DNA of 64,000 bases from Roseiarcus sp963824475 (GTDB lineage Bacteria > Pseudomonadota > Alphaproteobacteria > Rhizobiales > Beijerinckiaceae): contig CAWGPR010000008.1 in the NCBI GenBank assembly GCA_963824475.1, positions 186,001 to 250,000 of the forward strand, in the 5' to 3' direction. Positions within the stretch are counted from its first letter, which is position 1; each line of letters starts with the position of its first letter. Shown piece by piece: positions 27,714 through 37,080 of the stretch. Position numbers and translations under genes: made by a program. The notes under the pieces are model-generated. The model saw only the letters and a program-made list of their open reading frames with translations. It had not been told where the DNA came from and made no database searches.

Positions 27714-28610
27714 TCAACCGTTCACGTGTGTCCGCCAGTTATGCGCTTCCTTGAAGCCCAGGACTTCGCGCGCCTTGCGGTTCGAGAGCGGCGCCTCGAA
27801 CTCGCCCATCGGCCGGGTCACTGGCGTATCGGGACAAAGCCTGGCCAGCGCCTTCAAGGTTGGCTCGTTGAGCGTGATCGTGTCGTTGACGGCGTTGAAA
27901 ACCTGAAAGCCGAGTCCATCCTTCTCCAGGCACAGGCGCACGATTTCGCCGAGGTCGCGCGCGTCGATATAGCTCCAGGCGTTGCGCTTGCGCATCGGCG
28001 GGTCGGCGGCGAAGCGCTTGAACTCACCGTATTCGTGCGGCTCGATCACGTTGCCGATGCGCAATGCGTAGATGTCGACAGAATAGCGCATGGCGAAGGC
28101 GCGCGCGGTCTTTTCGTTGCAGACCTTGGAGAGGCCGTAGGAGTCCATCGGGTCGACGTCGTAGTCCTCCTCGAGCGGAAACGAATGGAAGTCCTTGTCC
28201 CCCTCGGCGAAGCAGACCCCGTAAGTGGTTTCGCTCGAGGCGATCACCACTTTCCGCACGCCGAGCTTCATCGCCGCCTCGATGACATTGTAGGTGCTCA
28301 TCACGTTGGTCGTGAAGGTGACGTTGTCCGGCTCGATCAAGACCCGCGGGATGGCGGCGAAATGGACCACCGCGTCGGGAGGGCGCGGCGGATGGCCGAG
28401 CTCGAAGCCGGCGAAGGAGGGGTGGGTGGTCAGCGCGTTGAACGCCTGGCCGTTGTCGGTGAGATCAGCGATGAGGGTCGGGACGCGGGGATTTTCGAGC
28501 GGCTTCAGATCGAGGTTGAGGACGGAATAGCCGTGGGCGATGAGATGCGAAACGGCGTGCCGGCCGGCCTTGCCGGATCCGCCGGTGAACACGATGCGCT
28601 TGCCGGACAT
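27714..28610 (-). CDS. NAD-dependent epimerase/dehydratase (extended SDR)
   Basis: A 298-residue extended short-chain dehydrogenase. The nucleotide-binding loop is VFTGGSGKAGRHAV (residues 7-20), the substrate-side segment is AVVHFAAIPR, the active-site Ser region is VVIASSETTYG, and the catalytic pair is in DSYGLSKVCNE (YxxxK). Family members interconvert or reduce nucleotide sugars or uronates. The neighbours do not indicate the substrate. It lies on the reverse strand, 72 bp downstream of xerC in the direction of transcription. Confidence 0.9.
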   Translation of the reverse strand: MSGKRIVFTGGSGKAGRHAVSHLIAHGYSVLNLDLKPLENPRVPTLIADLTDNGQAFNALTTHPSFAGFELGHPPRPPDAVVHFAAIPRVLIEPDNVTFTTNVMSTYNVIEAAMKLGVRKVVIASSETTYGVCFAEGDKDFHSFPLEEDYDVDPMDSYGLSKVCNEKTARAFAMRYSVDIYALRIGNVIEPHEYGEFKRFAADPPMRKRNAWSYIDARDLGEIVRLCLEKDGLGFQVFNAVNDTITLNEPTLKALARLCPDTPVTRPMGEFEAPLSNRKAREVLGFKEAHNWRTHVNG

Positions 28611-28681
28611 GGACTTTGACCCTCCGATTCTTGCGCCGCATTCTTAACGGCCGCGCCAAAGGTCGTCGAGGAGGACGCGCT

Positions 28682-29647
28682 TTACGCCCGCGGATGGGCG
28701 GAACGGTAGGCGGCGAGGAGGCGCGCGCTGTCGACTCCCGTATAGACCTGCGTGGTCGAGAGCGACGCGTGGCCAAGCAGATCCTGGATGGTGCGCAAAT
28801 CCCCGCCGCGCGCCAGGAGATGCGAAGCGAAGGAATGACGCAGCGCATGCGGCGTCGCGGTCTCGGGCAGGCCGAGCGCGCCGCGCATCCGCGCCATCGC
28901 CAATTGCACGATGCGCGGCGACAGCGGGCCGCCTTTGGCGCCGACGAACAACGGGCCTCCGGCTTTAAGGACGAACGGGCAAAGCGACAGGTAATCCTCG
29001 ACCGCCTTGCGCACCGGCGCGATGATCGGCGCCGACCGCGACTTCTGGCCTTTGCCGACGATCGTGATGGCTTCCGTTTCGCCGACCGGCGCGTCGGCGT
29101 GGCGGATCGACAGCGCCTCCGAGATGCGCAGGCCCGCGCCGTAGCAAAGCGCCAGCACCGCCGCGTCGCGAGCCAAGATCCAAGGCTCCCGCGCCTCGCC
29201 TTCCCGCGTCGCGGTCGTGGTCACGGCCCTGGCGTCCGGCGGGCTCAAGGGTCGGGGCAGGCGCCGCGCGGCCTTAGGCGCGCGGACAGCGCCGAGCGCT
29301 GCGGCTGTTTCCCCGCTTTCGCGCGCGATATGGCGGGCAAGGGACCTCAAGGCCGAGAGCGCGCGCTGCAGCGAGCGGCCCTCGACCCCTTCACCCCGCC
29401 GGCGGGCGAGGAAGGCGCGCAGATCGCCCGGGGCGCAATCGGTGAAATCCGCAATGCCCGGGGCCATGCCGAAGCGCTCCTTAAGAAAGGCGAGAAATTG
29501 CCTGGCGTCGCGACCGTAAGCCTCGATTGTGCGCGCCGACAAGCGCCGCTCACGGGCGAGATGGACAAGCCACGCGGTCGCGGCCGCGGCGAGGTCAGGC
29601 GCGGCGGGAAATGCGGGGAGTTGGGGCGAGGAGGCGGGCCCGGTCAT
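28682..29647 (-). CDS. xerC: Tyrosine recombinase XerC
   Basis: A 321-residue tyrosine site-specific recombinase resolving chromosome dimers at dif with XerD. It has an N-terminal SAM-like core-binding domain (about 25-110, LSARTIEAYGRDARQFLAFL). The catalytic residues are all visible: Arg in GAGLRISEAL, Lys in VGKGQKSR, HxxR in HALRHSFAS, His in LLGHASLSTT and the nucleophile Tyr in QVYTGVD. Normal length. Nothing ties it to the IS elements; it reads as the housekeeping copy. Confidence 0.93.
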   Translation of the reverse strand: MTGPASSPQLPAFPAAPDLAAAATAWLVHLARERRLSARTIEAYGRDARQFLAFLKERFGMAPGIADFTDCAPGDLRAFLARRRGEGVEGRSLQRALSALRSLARHIARESGETAAALGAVRAPKAARRLPRPLSPPDARAVTTTATREGEAREPWILARDAAVLALCYGAGLRISEALSIRHADAPVGETEAITIVGKGQKSRSAPIIAPVRKAVEDYLSLCPFVLKAGGPLFVGAKGGPLSPRIVQLAMARMRGALGLPETATPHALRHSFASHLLARGGDLRTIQDLLGHASLSTTQVYTGVDSARLLAAYRSAHPRA

Positions 29648-29863
29648 GACGACAGCATGCGCGAAAGAGCTTAAGCGTCAGTTCCGATCGTCTGGTCGAA
29701 ACTGACGTCGAAAAGCCGCCGAAGGCGTCGCCCAGTTCGGGGCTTGACCGCCGTCTCACCCCAGCCGATCCTCCGGATTGACGATTGTCGCGCATCCAGG
29801 CGGCGTGGGCCGCCGCCGAGTTCCTTGCGCATCGGCGATCGACAGTGGCTGGGAGACGGTTCG

Positions 29864-30376
29864 ATGCGGTTTCTCGCCTTTATCGGCGCGCTCGCGATCA
29901 TCGCCGCGATTGGCGCGGCGATTTTCTTCTTCGGCGGCTTCTACAATGTCGCCCAGAGCGCGGACAATCCCGCGATTGTCGACTGGGCGCTGGCGAGCGT
30001 GCGAGGGGCCTCGGTCGTCGCGCATGGGACCGAAGCGCCGCCCGCCAATCTCGACAATTCCGAGACGGTCAAGGCCGGCGCTCGCGCCTATTCGACGATC
30101 GGCTGCGTCAATTGCCACGGCGGCCCGCCGGACGCCAATTGGGCCAAGTGGTCTGAAGGGCTCAAGCCAGTCCCCGCCGATCTCAAGGTCATGGCGAAGG
30201 ACCGCACCGCGTCGCAACTGTTCTGGGCGATCAAGAACGGCATCAAGTTCACCGGCATGCCCAGCTTCGGCCTGGCGGGGGCGTCGGACGAGCAGATTTG
30301 GCAGATCGTCGCGTTTATCAAGAAGTTGCCGACCGTATCGAACGACGACTACAAGACCTGGACCGCGTCCCCCTAG
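29864..30376 (+). CDS. Monoheme cytochrome c, membrane-anchored
   Basis: A 170-residue c-type cytochrome. It has an N-terminal uncleaved-looking helix (FLAFIGALAIIAAIGAAIFFF) and a single heme site GCVNCHGGP (CxxCH), with a distal Met in TGMPSFG as axial-ligand candidate and the C-terminal helix EQIWQIVAFIKKLP. It should be periplasmic and anchored in the inner membrane. The ATG at 29864 starts the hydrophobic segment; the longer frame upstream is not needed. It is divergent from xerC and convergent with mutT. Confidence 0.88.
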   Translation: MRFLAFIGALAIIAAIGAAIFFFGGFYNVAQSADNPAIVDWALASVRGASVVAHGTEAPPANLDNSETVKAGARAYSTIGCVNCHGGPPDANWAKWSEGLKPVPADLKVMAKDRTASQLFWAIKNGIKFTGMPSFGLAGASDEQIWQIVAFIKKLPTVSNDDYKTWTASP

Positions 30377-30393
30377 GCGGGTCCGCCTCGTCC

Positions 30394-30795
30394 TCACCCC
30401 AGCAGCTCTTCGAGATGCGGGATCAGCGGCGCGTCCGCCGGCGGCATTGGGTAAGCCCGCAGGTCCTTCGGACGCACCCATTTGAGCGCCTGCCCGTCGA
30501 GCGGCTGAACCCAGCCCTGCCAGCGGCGGCAGACGAAGAGCGGCATCAGCAGGTGGAAATCCTCATAAGAATGGCTCGCGAAAGTGAGCGGCGCGAGGCA
30601 GTCCGCCTTGACCGTAATGGCAAGCTCCTCCTTGAGTTCGCGGATGAGCGCATCCTCCGGCCCTTCGCCAGAATCCATCTTGCCGCCGGGGAACTCCCAC
30701 AGGCCCTCGAGCGGCTTGCCCTTGGGCCGTCGCGCGAGCAGAACACGTCCGTCGGCGTCGATCAGCGCCGCCGCGACGACGAGCAGGAGCCTCAC
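30394..30795 (-). CDS. mutT: NUDIX hydrolase, MutT-like 8-oxo-dGTP diphosphatase
   Basis: A 133-residue NUDIX protein with a complete NUDIX box (GGKMDSGEGPEDALIRELKE followed by ELAI). It begins RLLLVVAAALIDADGRVLLARRP, as MutT proteins do, and should remove oxidised dGTP from the nucleotide pool. The start chosen is GTG at 30795, whose GTGA overlaps the argJ stop, giving translational coupling. A longer frame into argJ has no support. Confidence 0.88.
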   Translation of the reverse strand: MRLLLVVAAALIDADGRVLLARRPKGKPLEGLWEFPGGKMDSGEGPEDALIRELKEELAITVKADCLAPLTFASHSYEDFHLLMPLFVCRRWQGWVQPLDGQALKWVRPKDLRAYPMPPADAPLIPHLEELLG

Positions 30796-32033
30796 GACCG
30801 ATAGTCGCCGTTGATCGCAACGTATTCCTTGGTCAGGTCGCAAGTCCACACGGTCGCGCGCCCGCGCCCGATGCCGAGGTCGGCGGTAATCTCAATCGAG
30901 TCCCGCTTCATATATGCGGACGCCGCGGCTTCATCGTAGGTCGCATCCCTTTGGCCGGCATGGGCGACGCGGATCTTGCCGAAGAAGATGTCGAGCTTGT
31001 CGCGCTCGGCCTTCTCGCCCGCCTTGCCGACCGCCATGACCACCCGGCCCCAATTGGCGTCTTCGCCCCCGCAAGCCGTCTTGACCAGGGGCGAATTGGC
31101 GATTGAGAACGCGATGCGCTTGGCCGCCTTGCGGGTCGCCGCGCCCTCCACCTTCACCGTGATGAACTTGCGCGCGCCTTCGCCGTCGCGCACCACCTGA
31201 TGCGCGAGATTGCGCAGAAGTTTGTCGAGCGCGCGCCGGAACTCGGCGGCGCGCGGATCGGCGGCGTCCTCGATCGGCGGCGCGCCGTGAGCCGCGCCGG
31301 TCGCGAAAATCATCAGCGTGTCGGAGGTTGAGGTGTCGCTGTCGACAGTGATCGCGTTGAACGACCGCTCCACCGATTTCGACAACATCGCTTGCAGCAC
31401 ACCAGGCGCGATCGCTGCGTCGGTGAACACGTAGGCAAGCATCGTCGCCATGTCCGGCGCGATCATGCCCGCCCCCTTGGCGATGCCGTTGATGACGACT
31501 TCGCCGTCCCCGAGCTTGACGCGTGCGGTCGCAATCTTCGGATAGGTGTCGGTGGTCATGATCGCCTTGGCGGCGGCGAGCAGCGCGTCGTTCTGCGCGT
31601 CGGCCATCAGCGCGTCGATGACCCTGGTGATGCGCGCAGCGTCGAGCGGCTCGCCGATAACGCCGGTCGAAGCCATGAAGATTTCGTTTGGCGTCGCGCC
31701 GATCGCCTTGGCGGCGGCCTCGGCGACATGCTCGACCGCGGCGGCGCCGACGCCGCCAGTGAACGCGTTGGCGTTGCCGGAATTGACGATTAGCGCCCGA
31801 GCCTTCCCGCCCTTCAGATGCCCGCGGCACCAGTCGACCGGCGCCGATGGGCACTTGGAGCGCGTGAACACGCCCGCGACCGTCGCCGGCCGGTCGAACA
31901 GCGCCATCATGACGTCGGTTCGCCCGGCATAGCGCACCCCCGCGGCGATTGTCGCAAAGCGAACGCCCGCGATCGGGGGCAGAGCGGGATAGGTCTTTGG
32001 CGCCAGCGGCGAGAGCGGGGCGGGAGCGGCCAT
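30792..32033 (-). CDS. argJ: Bifunctional ornithine acetyltransferase/N-acetylglutamate synthase
   Basis: A 413-residue ArgJ, which recycles the acetyl group in arginine biosynthesis. Landmarks are IVNSGNANAFTG, ASTGVIGEPLDA and the autocleavage site KGAGMIAPDMATML, in which the Thr becomes the N-terminal nucleophile of the beta chain. Also present are ITVDSDTSTSDT and the C-terminal CDLTKEYVAINGDYRS. Full length and intact. Its stop overlaps the mutT start; it lies 62 bp downstream of the PpiC-type isomerase gene. Confidence 0.95.
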   Translation of the reverse strand: MAAPAPLSPLAPKTYPALPPIAGVRFATIAAGVRYAGRTDVMMALFDRPATVAGVFTRSKCPSAPVDWCRGHLKGGKARALIVNSGNANAFTGGVGAAAVEHVAEAAAKAIGATPNEIFMASTGVIGEPLDAARITRVIDALMADAQNDALLAAAKAIMTTDTYPKIATARVKLGDGEVVINGIAKGAGMIAPDMATMLAYVFTDAAIAPGVLQAMLSKSVERSFNAITVDSDTSTSDTLMIFATGAAHGAPPIEDAADPRAAEFRRALDKLLRNLAHQVVRDGEGARKFITVKVEGAATRKAAKRIAFSIANSPLVKTACGGEDANWGRVVMAVGKAGEKAERDKLDIFFGKIRVAHAGQRDATYDEAAASAYMKRDSIEITADLGIGRGRATVWTCDLTKEYVAINGDYRS

Positions 32034-32095
32034 GAGCGTTTCCGAAGCAGGGAAGAGAGCGGGCCAAGCCCGCTCTCGCGAGGACCTGACTTACG

Positions 32096-33004
32096 TCACG
32101 GCGTCTTGGGCTTGTCCGCGCTGGCGGGGGCCGCCTTGCTCGGATCGACCGCAGGGGCCTCAGGCGGTAGCGGCTTGCCGTCGGCGTCGAACAGCTCAAT
32201 CTTGGCCGCGTTGTGGAGCTGAGCAATGGCGTCGCTTTCCGCCTTCTGGGAGACGTACCGCGCGGCCTGATCCTTGACCTGCTCGAAGGGTGGAAAGGTC
32301 TTGGTCCGCACCCCCTCGACCTTGATGATGTGCCAGCCGAACTGCGTCTTGACCGGCTCGGAAATCTCGCCTTCCTTCAGCTTGAAGGCGGCCTCGGAGA
32401 ATTCCGGCACCATGCGGTCCTTGGTGAACCAGCCGAGGTCGCCGCCATTGCCGGAGGGGTCCTTCGACAGTTCGGTCGCGACCTTGGCGAAGTCCTCGCC
32501 GCCCTTGACTCGCGCCAGCGCCTTTTTGGCCTCCTCCTCAGTCGGCAGCAGGATGTGGCGGGCGTGGATCTCCTGTTGCGGCGGCTCGGCCTTGGCCGCC
32601 TCGTCATAGGCCTTCCGTTCCGCCTGCTCGGTCGTCGCGGCCTTGCCAACGGAGCCAAGCAGCTCCTCCATCGCCAACTTCTCGCGATAATAGGCCATCT
32701 TACGCTCGAATTCCGGCGTCGAGGTTAGCTTATCGGCCTCAGCTTTCTTGGCGGCGAGTTTGAGGTCGATGAGATAGTCGAGAACGTACTTCTGGCGCGC
32801 GGCCCCTTCGAGCTTCTGCGGCAGGCCTGGGCCGATGTCGGTCATTGCGTCAGCGACATCTTCGTCGGTGATCGGCTGGCCGTCGACCTTGGCCAGCACC
32901 TTCGGATCGGCCATTGAAGGGCCGGCAAAACACAAAGCCGCGCCAAGGCTGAGCGCGAACGCAGCGGCGGCCGTGCGCGAGCGCGCGGAAAAGGTGGTCG
33001 TCAT
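32096..33004 (-). CDS. Periplasmic parvulin-type peptidyl-prolyl isomerase
   Basis: A 302-residue exported foldase. It has a signal peptide (residues 1-32, LSLGAALCFAGPSMA), a SurA-like N-terminal domain (VDGQPITDEDVADAM) and a parvulin PPIase domain (about 140-235: IHARHILLPTEEEAKKAL, DLGWFTKDRMVPEFSEAAF, VKTQFGWHIIKVEG). The C-terminus is a Pro/Ala-rich tail. The ATG at 33004 follows AGGAGTT, which fixes the start; an upstream extension in frame lacks such a site. A GC-rich hairpin (CGCCGG-TCG-CCGGCG) at 33034-33048 lies in its leader. Confidence 0.92.
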   Translation of the reverse strand: MTTTFSARSRTAAAAFALSLGAALCFAGPSMADPKVLAKVDGQPITDEDVADAMTDIGPGLPQKLEGAARQKYVLDYLIDLKLAAKKAEADKLTSTPEFERKMAYYREKLAMEELLGSVGKAATTEQAERKAYDEAAKAEPPQQEIHARHILLPTEEEAKKALARVKGGEDFAKVATELSKDPSGNGGDLGWFTKDRMVPEFSEAAFKLKEGEISEPVKTQFGWHIIKVEGVRTKTFPPFEQVKDQAARYVSQKAESDAIAQLHNAAKIELFDADGKPLPPEAPAVDPSKAAPASADKPKTP

Positions 33005-33059
33005 GGGAACTCCTCTGAGGCGAGCCGAACGCCGGTCGCCGGCGATTTTCCGTCTACTT

Positions 33060-33662
33060 GGGGCGCGGCTATAGAGGGAATCGGGCGACATTGCGAGGCC
33101 CGAGAGCGCGGCTTTGGCGAGAAATCAACGCCGCGCGATCAAAACCCGGCGCCGTCTTGCAGGTCGATTGTAACCGTCTGGACGTGAAGGAGACTTTTGC
33201 GGAAGTCGGGGGTGCGTGTCTACAGCCGGCAGCCCCATTACAAGCCTTTTTTGGTTGCTCGAGCGATCATAAAGCTGCTGAACTCCCCAGGAAAGAAAAT
33301 GAAACGCTTTGGTGATTGTCTCAAAGGGTTGTTTCAAGGCTTGCGGCTCTTATTTTAATAACGTCATTTGGCGTGTTCTTGCTTGGAGCACTAAAAGATC
33401 CGGGATTGCGGATTTTTGTAAACTCGCCCGCGAGCTCCTTCATTGCGTTCAGAAAAGAACGCAGGACGGAGACAACTTGCCTCTTAAACAACGTTTCCAG
33501 GACAGGTCTCTTCTGAATTTGGTCAAGCAAGAGAAGAACCGATGAGCTGAGCTTGCCGACATAGCCCTAGTTGAAGGAGTCTTGGTTCTTAGCCTGGAAT
33601 ACGAAAAGCTCAATGTCGACAGGCTGCTTGATGTTATAAGATTTAAAAATCGTCTGTTAAAA
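33060..33662. other. AT-richer intergenic segment left of an IS nest
   Basis: About 600 bp markedly richer in A+T than the surrounding genes, especially 33290-33662. Short frames of 65-80 codons exist on both strands, one (from 33316, +) with a hydrophobic stretch (LAALILITSFGVFLLGAL), but they overlap each other and match no family I recognise. The composition suggests acquired DNA or the remnant of a gene destroyed by the neighbouring insertions. Confidence 0.4.
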
Positions 33663-35083
33663 GAGCCTCTTGCAAATAGATTGACGAATTCAGTCGGGTA
33701 AGGCTATAGTATTTAGAGCGGTTGTTATCGTTGTCAAGTAGGATAGTGAAATATATTTAGATTGTTGTTCAGGTGTGGCGCTGTTATCGTAGAAACCGAT
33801 TCGCTTCAGCCGTGGCTGTAGACATGACAGACGACCCTCTCGACGCGATGAAGGCTCGCTGGAGCTACATCCAGGGCTTTTTGTTCCCTTGGATGCGCGA
33901 GGACAACGATCCGATCACCGAAGCGTTGGGCCGTCTCGTCACCACGCTCGACGTGATCGGCCTCGAAGCGTTCGTTCCTGAGCCGCCCAGGGGGCCGGGC
34001 CGGCCGCCCGAGGACCGCCGCGCCCTCGCCCGAGCTTTCGTGGCCAAGGCGGTCCTGGGCGTTCCCACCACCAGCGCCCTGATCGAGCGCCTCGACGTCG
34101 ACAAGTCCCTGCGTCGCATCCTCGGCTGGGAGCGACGCTCGCAAGTGCCTTCCGAAGCCACGTTTTCCCGGGCGTTCGCCGAATTCGCGCGCGGCGCGCT
34201 GCCAGACAAGATCCACGCCGCGCTGATCGAGCGTGCGCTCGGGGGACGCATCATCGGGGCGATCGCGCGCGACGCCACCGAGATCGAAGCGCGCGAGAAG
34301 CCGGTCCAGAACACGGCCAACGACGGCAAAGACGATCCCCCGGCGCCCGATAATCCCGCGCCGCCGCGCAAGCGCGGACGTCCACGCAAGGGCGAACAGC
34401 GTCCGAGGCCGGAGCCGACGCGTCTCAAGCGGCAGGTCACGCAGAACCTCAGCCAGATGCTCGCCGACCTGCCCACCGCCTGCGACGTCGGCTGCAAGAA
34501 AAACAGCAAGGGCTACAAAGAGACCTGGACCGGGTACAAACTCCACATCGACGTGGCCTGCGGCCAAATCCCAGTCTCCTGCGTGCTGACCTCGGCCTCC
34601 GTCCACGACAGCCAGGCCGCCATTCCCTTGATGACCATGACGAGCGCCCGCGTCGCCTATCTCTACGATCTCATGGACGCCGCCTACGACGCCGCCGCGA
34701 TCCACGACCAGAGCCGGACGCTGGGCCACGCTCCTATCGTCGACCGCAACTTTCGCGCCGACCACCAAGCCAAGGCCGAATGGGGCCGCGAAGTCGAGCG
34801 CCTGAAGCTCATCCACAGGCCCGACTTCGACGACCTGATCTACGATTTCCGCACCATGGCCGAACGCGTCAACGCCCGTCTGAAAGACGAGTTCGGCGCC
34901 AGATTTCTCCGCGTCCGCGGCGCACTCAAGGTCAAATGCCATCTCATGTTCGGCATCGTCGCCCTCGCCGTCGATCAGATCATCCGTGTCGTCGACTACA
35001 GGACCGCCCCTGCCTGACCCAGCTAGGTGCACCCGCCCGGCGCAGGAAAATTCACCTCGCTCAAGGGATTATGCAAGAAGCTC
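33663..35083 (+). mobile_element. DDE transposase insertion sequence, tentative ends
   Basis: The transposase gene is bracketed by short imperfect inverted repeats: GAGCCTCTTGCAAAT at 33663-33677 and, in inverse, GAGCTTCTTGCAT at 35071-35083. No clear target duplication is visible, so the ends are provisional. It abuts the IS5 element that follows. Confidence 0.5.
33824..35017 (+). CDS. DDE transposase
   Basis: A 397-residue transposase of the IS4/IS5-superfamily type. The N-terminal DUF772-like domain (SALIERLDVDKSLRRILGWE, SEATFSRAFAEFARG) precedes the catalytic core, with the first Asp in IGAIARDATEIEARE, the second in LYDLMDAAYDAAAIHD and the Glu near FRTMAERVNARLKDEFG. A basic/Pro linker (PRKRGRPRKGEQRPRP) interrupts the core. 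ATG 33824 is preferred over an upstream GTG at 33773. Uninterrupted and probably functional; I cannot place the exact IS family. Confidence 0.75.
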   Translation: MTDDPLDAMKARWSYIQGFLFPWMREDNDPITEALGRLVTTLDVIGLEAFVPEPPRGPGRPPEDRRALARAFVAKAVLGVPTTSALIERLDVDKSLRRILGWERRSQVPSEATFSRAFAEFARGALPDKIHAALIERALGGRIIGAIARDATEIEAREKPVQNTANDGKDDPPAPDNPAPPRKRGRPRKGEQRPRPEPTRLKRQVTQNLSQMLADLPTACDVGCKKNSKGYKETWTGYKLHIDVACGQIPVSCVLTSASVHDSQAAIPLMTMTSARVAYLYDLMDAAYDAAAIHDQSRTLGHAPIVDRNFRADHQAKAEWGREVERLKLIHRPDFDDLIYDFRTMAERVNARLKDEFGARFLRVRGALKVKCHLMFGIVALAVDQIIRVVDYRTAPA

Positions 35084-35181
35084 AAAAAAGTCTATTTATA
35101 AGAGCCCGTCCAGGAACTTAACGAATCGTTGGAATCGCTTATGATTCAAGGAAGCGGCCCGAATCACTTGGGAGGTCGCCG

Positions 35182-35560
35182 ATGTGGACCAACGAAAATC
35201 GCACTCGCTACGACCGCGATGGACTGCGCTATCCCAGCGATTTGACCGACGCGGAATGGGCGCATGTCGAGCCGCTCATTCCGCCGGCCGAGCGCGGCGG
35301 CAACCGACGTCATGTCCATGAGCGCGAGGTCGTCAACGGCCTGATGTACGTCCTCAGCACTGGCTGCCAATGGCGCGCCGTCCCGAAGGACCTGCCGCCG
35401 CGTTCGACGCTTTACGATTACTTCGATCGCTGGAATTGGGACGGCACGCTCGATCGCATCCACGACGCGCTCTACGTGAAGTGTCGCGAAGCCGCCGCTC
35501 GCGAGGCGAGCCCGACCGCCGCGATCATTGACAGCCAGAGCGTCAAGAGCGCGGAAAAAG
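35182..35560 (+). pseudogene. IS5 transposase, 5' part (interrupted)
   Basis: The first 126 codons of an IS5-family (DUF4096-type) transposase: YPSDLTDAEWAHVEPLIPP, GCQWRAVPKDLPPRST, IIDSQSVKSAEK. The ATG at 35182 follows GGGAGG. The reading breaks at GAAAAAG (35554-35560), where the IS110-family element begins. Its continuation is at 37121. Confidence 0.88.
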
Positions 35561-35627
35561 ATCCTATGCGGGTGGACGGCGGCCCGACTTGGTAGGCTGA
35601 GCTTCCACACCAGCATGGAGGCAACCG

Positions 35628-36791
35628 ATGCAGTCCGTCACCTCCGCGACCGTTGTCGCGACCACCGCCCTCGCGAATGATATCACGCTGTTCGCATCGC
35701 TCGAACTGAGCAAATCCAAATGGGTTGTGACGATCAATAGTCCGGGCAGCGAAAAGTTTTCCAAGCATGTGGTCGAGGGTGGAGACGGCGCCCGCCTGCT
35801 CGACCTTCTTTCGCGGTCGAGGGCAAAGGCCGAGGAGCGCTACGGCGTGCGGGTCAAAGCGATCGTCATTCAGGAAGCGGGATTGGACGGGTTTTGGATT
35901 CATCGCTTGCTGCTCGCCAATGGGATCGAGAGCCAGGTCGTCGATGCGGCTTCGATCGCCGTCGACCGGCGGCATCGACGGGCGAAGACCGATTCGATCG
36001 ACGGCGAGACGCTGTTGCGGACGCTGATGGCCTGGGCTCGCGGCGAGCGGCGGGTCTGTTCCATGGTTCGCGCGCCGAGCCCGGAAGAAGAGGATCGCCG
36101 GCGCCTGACGCGCGAGCGCGGCACGCTGATCAAGGAACGCATTCAGCACACCAATCGAATTAGGGGCCTGCTCAGCGGCCAAGGCATCCGGGATTACAAT
36201 CCGCTTCGGCGAGATTGTTTCGAACGGCTCGAGGCGCTGCGAACCGGCGACGGCCGTGAGCTGCCGCCGCTGTTGAAGGCGGAGATACGCCGAGAACTCG
36301 ATCGGATCGCGGTGGCGGCGACGCAACTGGCTGCGGTCGAACGGGCCCGCGATGCGCTCATCCGCACGAACGCCGAGGGGCGGAACAACCCCGCCGCCCA
36401 CCTCCTCAAGCTCAAGGGCATGGGCCCTGAGTTCGCATCGCTCCTCTGGCTTGAATCGTTGTTTCGCAGCTTCGGCAACCGACGCCAAGTAGCGGCATAT
36501 GCGGGATTGGCGCCCAGCCCCTGGCAGAGCGGCGGCGTCGAACGGGATCAGGGGATCTCCAAGTCGGGCAATCGTCGCCTGCGGCACACCATGATTGAGC
36601 TTGCCTGGTTCTGGCTGCGCCACCAGCCGGACTCGGCGTTGAGCCGCTGGTTTCAGGCGCGGGTCGGCGCCGGCAAGGGACGAGTCCGCCGCATCGCCAT
36701 CGTGGCGCTGGCCCGCAAACTCCTCGTCGCCTTGTGGCGCTATGTCACACAAGGCGTCGTTCCCGAAGGCGCCGTGTTCAAGACGGCATGA
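35628..36791 (+). CDS. IS110-family DEDD transposase/recombinase
   Basis: A 387-residue RNA-guided-type recombinase. The RuvC-like DEDD half (residues 1-165) has LFASLELSKSKWVV, VIQEAGLDGFWI and RAKTDSIDGETLLRTL. The C-terminal Tnp20 half carries LKLKGMGPEFASLLWLES, AAYAGLAPSPWQSGG and the serine-recombinase-like KSGNRRLRHTMIELAW. A ribosome-binding-like GGAGG precedes the ATG. The gene is intact, and the element's long 3' tail would encode its guide RNA. Confidence 0.9.
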   Translation: MQSVTSATVVATTALANDITLFASLELSKSKWVVTINSPGSEKFSKHVVEGGDGARLLDLLSRSRAKAEERYGVRVKAIVIQEAGLDGFWIHRLLLANGIESQVVDAASIAVDRRHRRAKTDSIDGETLLRTLMAWARGERRVCSMVRAPSPEEEDRRRLTRERGTLIKERIQHTNRIRGLLSGQGIRDYNPLRRDCFERLEALRTGDGRELPPLLKAEIRRELDRIAVAATQLAAVERARDALIRTNAEGRNNPAAHLLKLKGMGPEFASLLWLESLFRSFGNRRQVAAYAGLAPSPWQSGGVERDQGISKSGNRRLRHTMIELAWFWLRHQPDSALSRWFQARVGAGKGRVRRIAIVALARKLLVALWRYVTQGVVPEGAVFKTA

Positions 36792-36842
36792 CCCGATGGC
36801 TCAACCCACTCTAACGATGGCTTGATGACTTAACCCCATTCC

Positions 36843-37080
36843 AGCGAAGCTGAACGCGACGGCTTCGCCGGATCCGGCGGGCGGTGACCGCGGATTAACC
36901 CCCGGGCTGAAACACGCCGTGAAAAAGGATGGTCCCGCCAACCCGAGCCCGACGCCCTCGAGCAGGAGGGATTATGGTCCGAGCCCACAAGCTCGACCGG
37001 ATGTGAGGTGATGCGGTCGTCAGGGCTGCATGGCAAAGACGGGCTCACGCTTCGGATCCAAACGCCAAAGAGCATGCAAC
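36843..37080 (+). ncRNA. Candidate bridge RNA of the IS110/IS1111 element
   Basis: The non-coding 3' end of the element contains foldable segments: GCGAAGC/GCTTCGC at 36844-36850 and 36862-36868, and CCCTC/GAGGG at 36955-36959 and 36966-36970. GAAAAAGG (36921-36928) is identical to the left half of the occupied target. GGTCCC (36931-36936) is the inverse complement of GGGACC in the right half; a second GGTCC is at 36976-36980. ATGTGAGG (37001-37008) repeats the element's right terminus, and GGATC (37054-37058) is the inverse complement of GATCC at the left terminus. This is the guide arrangement expected of a bridge RNA with target and donor loops. Exact ends are unknown. Confidence 0.6.

Noticed and set aside
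28682..29647. XerC as the integrase of a genomic island
   Set aside because: It is a normal-length housekeeping-type recombinase within intact chromosomal genes, with no attachment-like repeat beside it.
36830..37075. A small protein gene in the IS110-type element's 3' region
   Set aside because: The frame is low-complexity and the segment's matches to the target and the element ends fit a structural RNA better.
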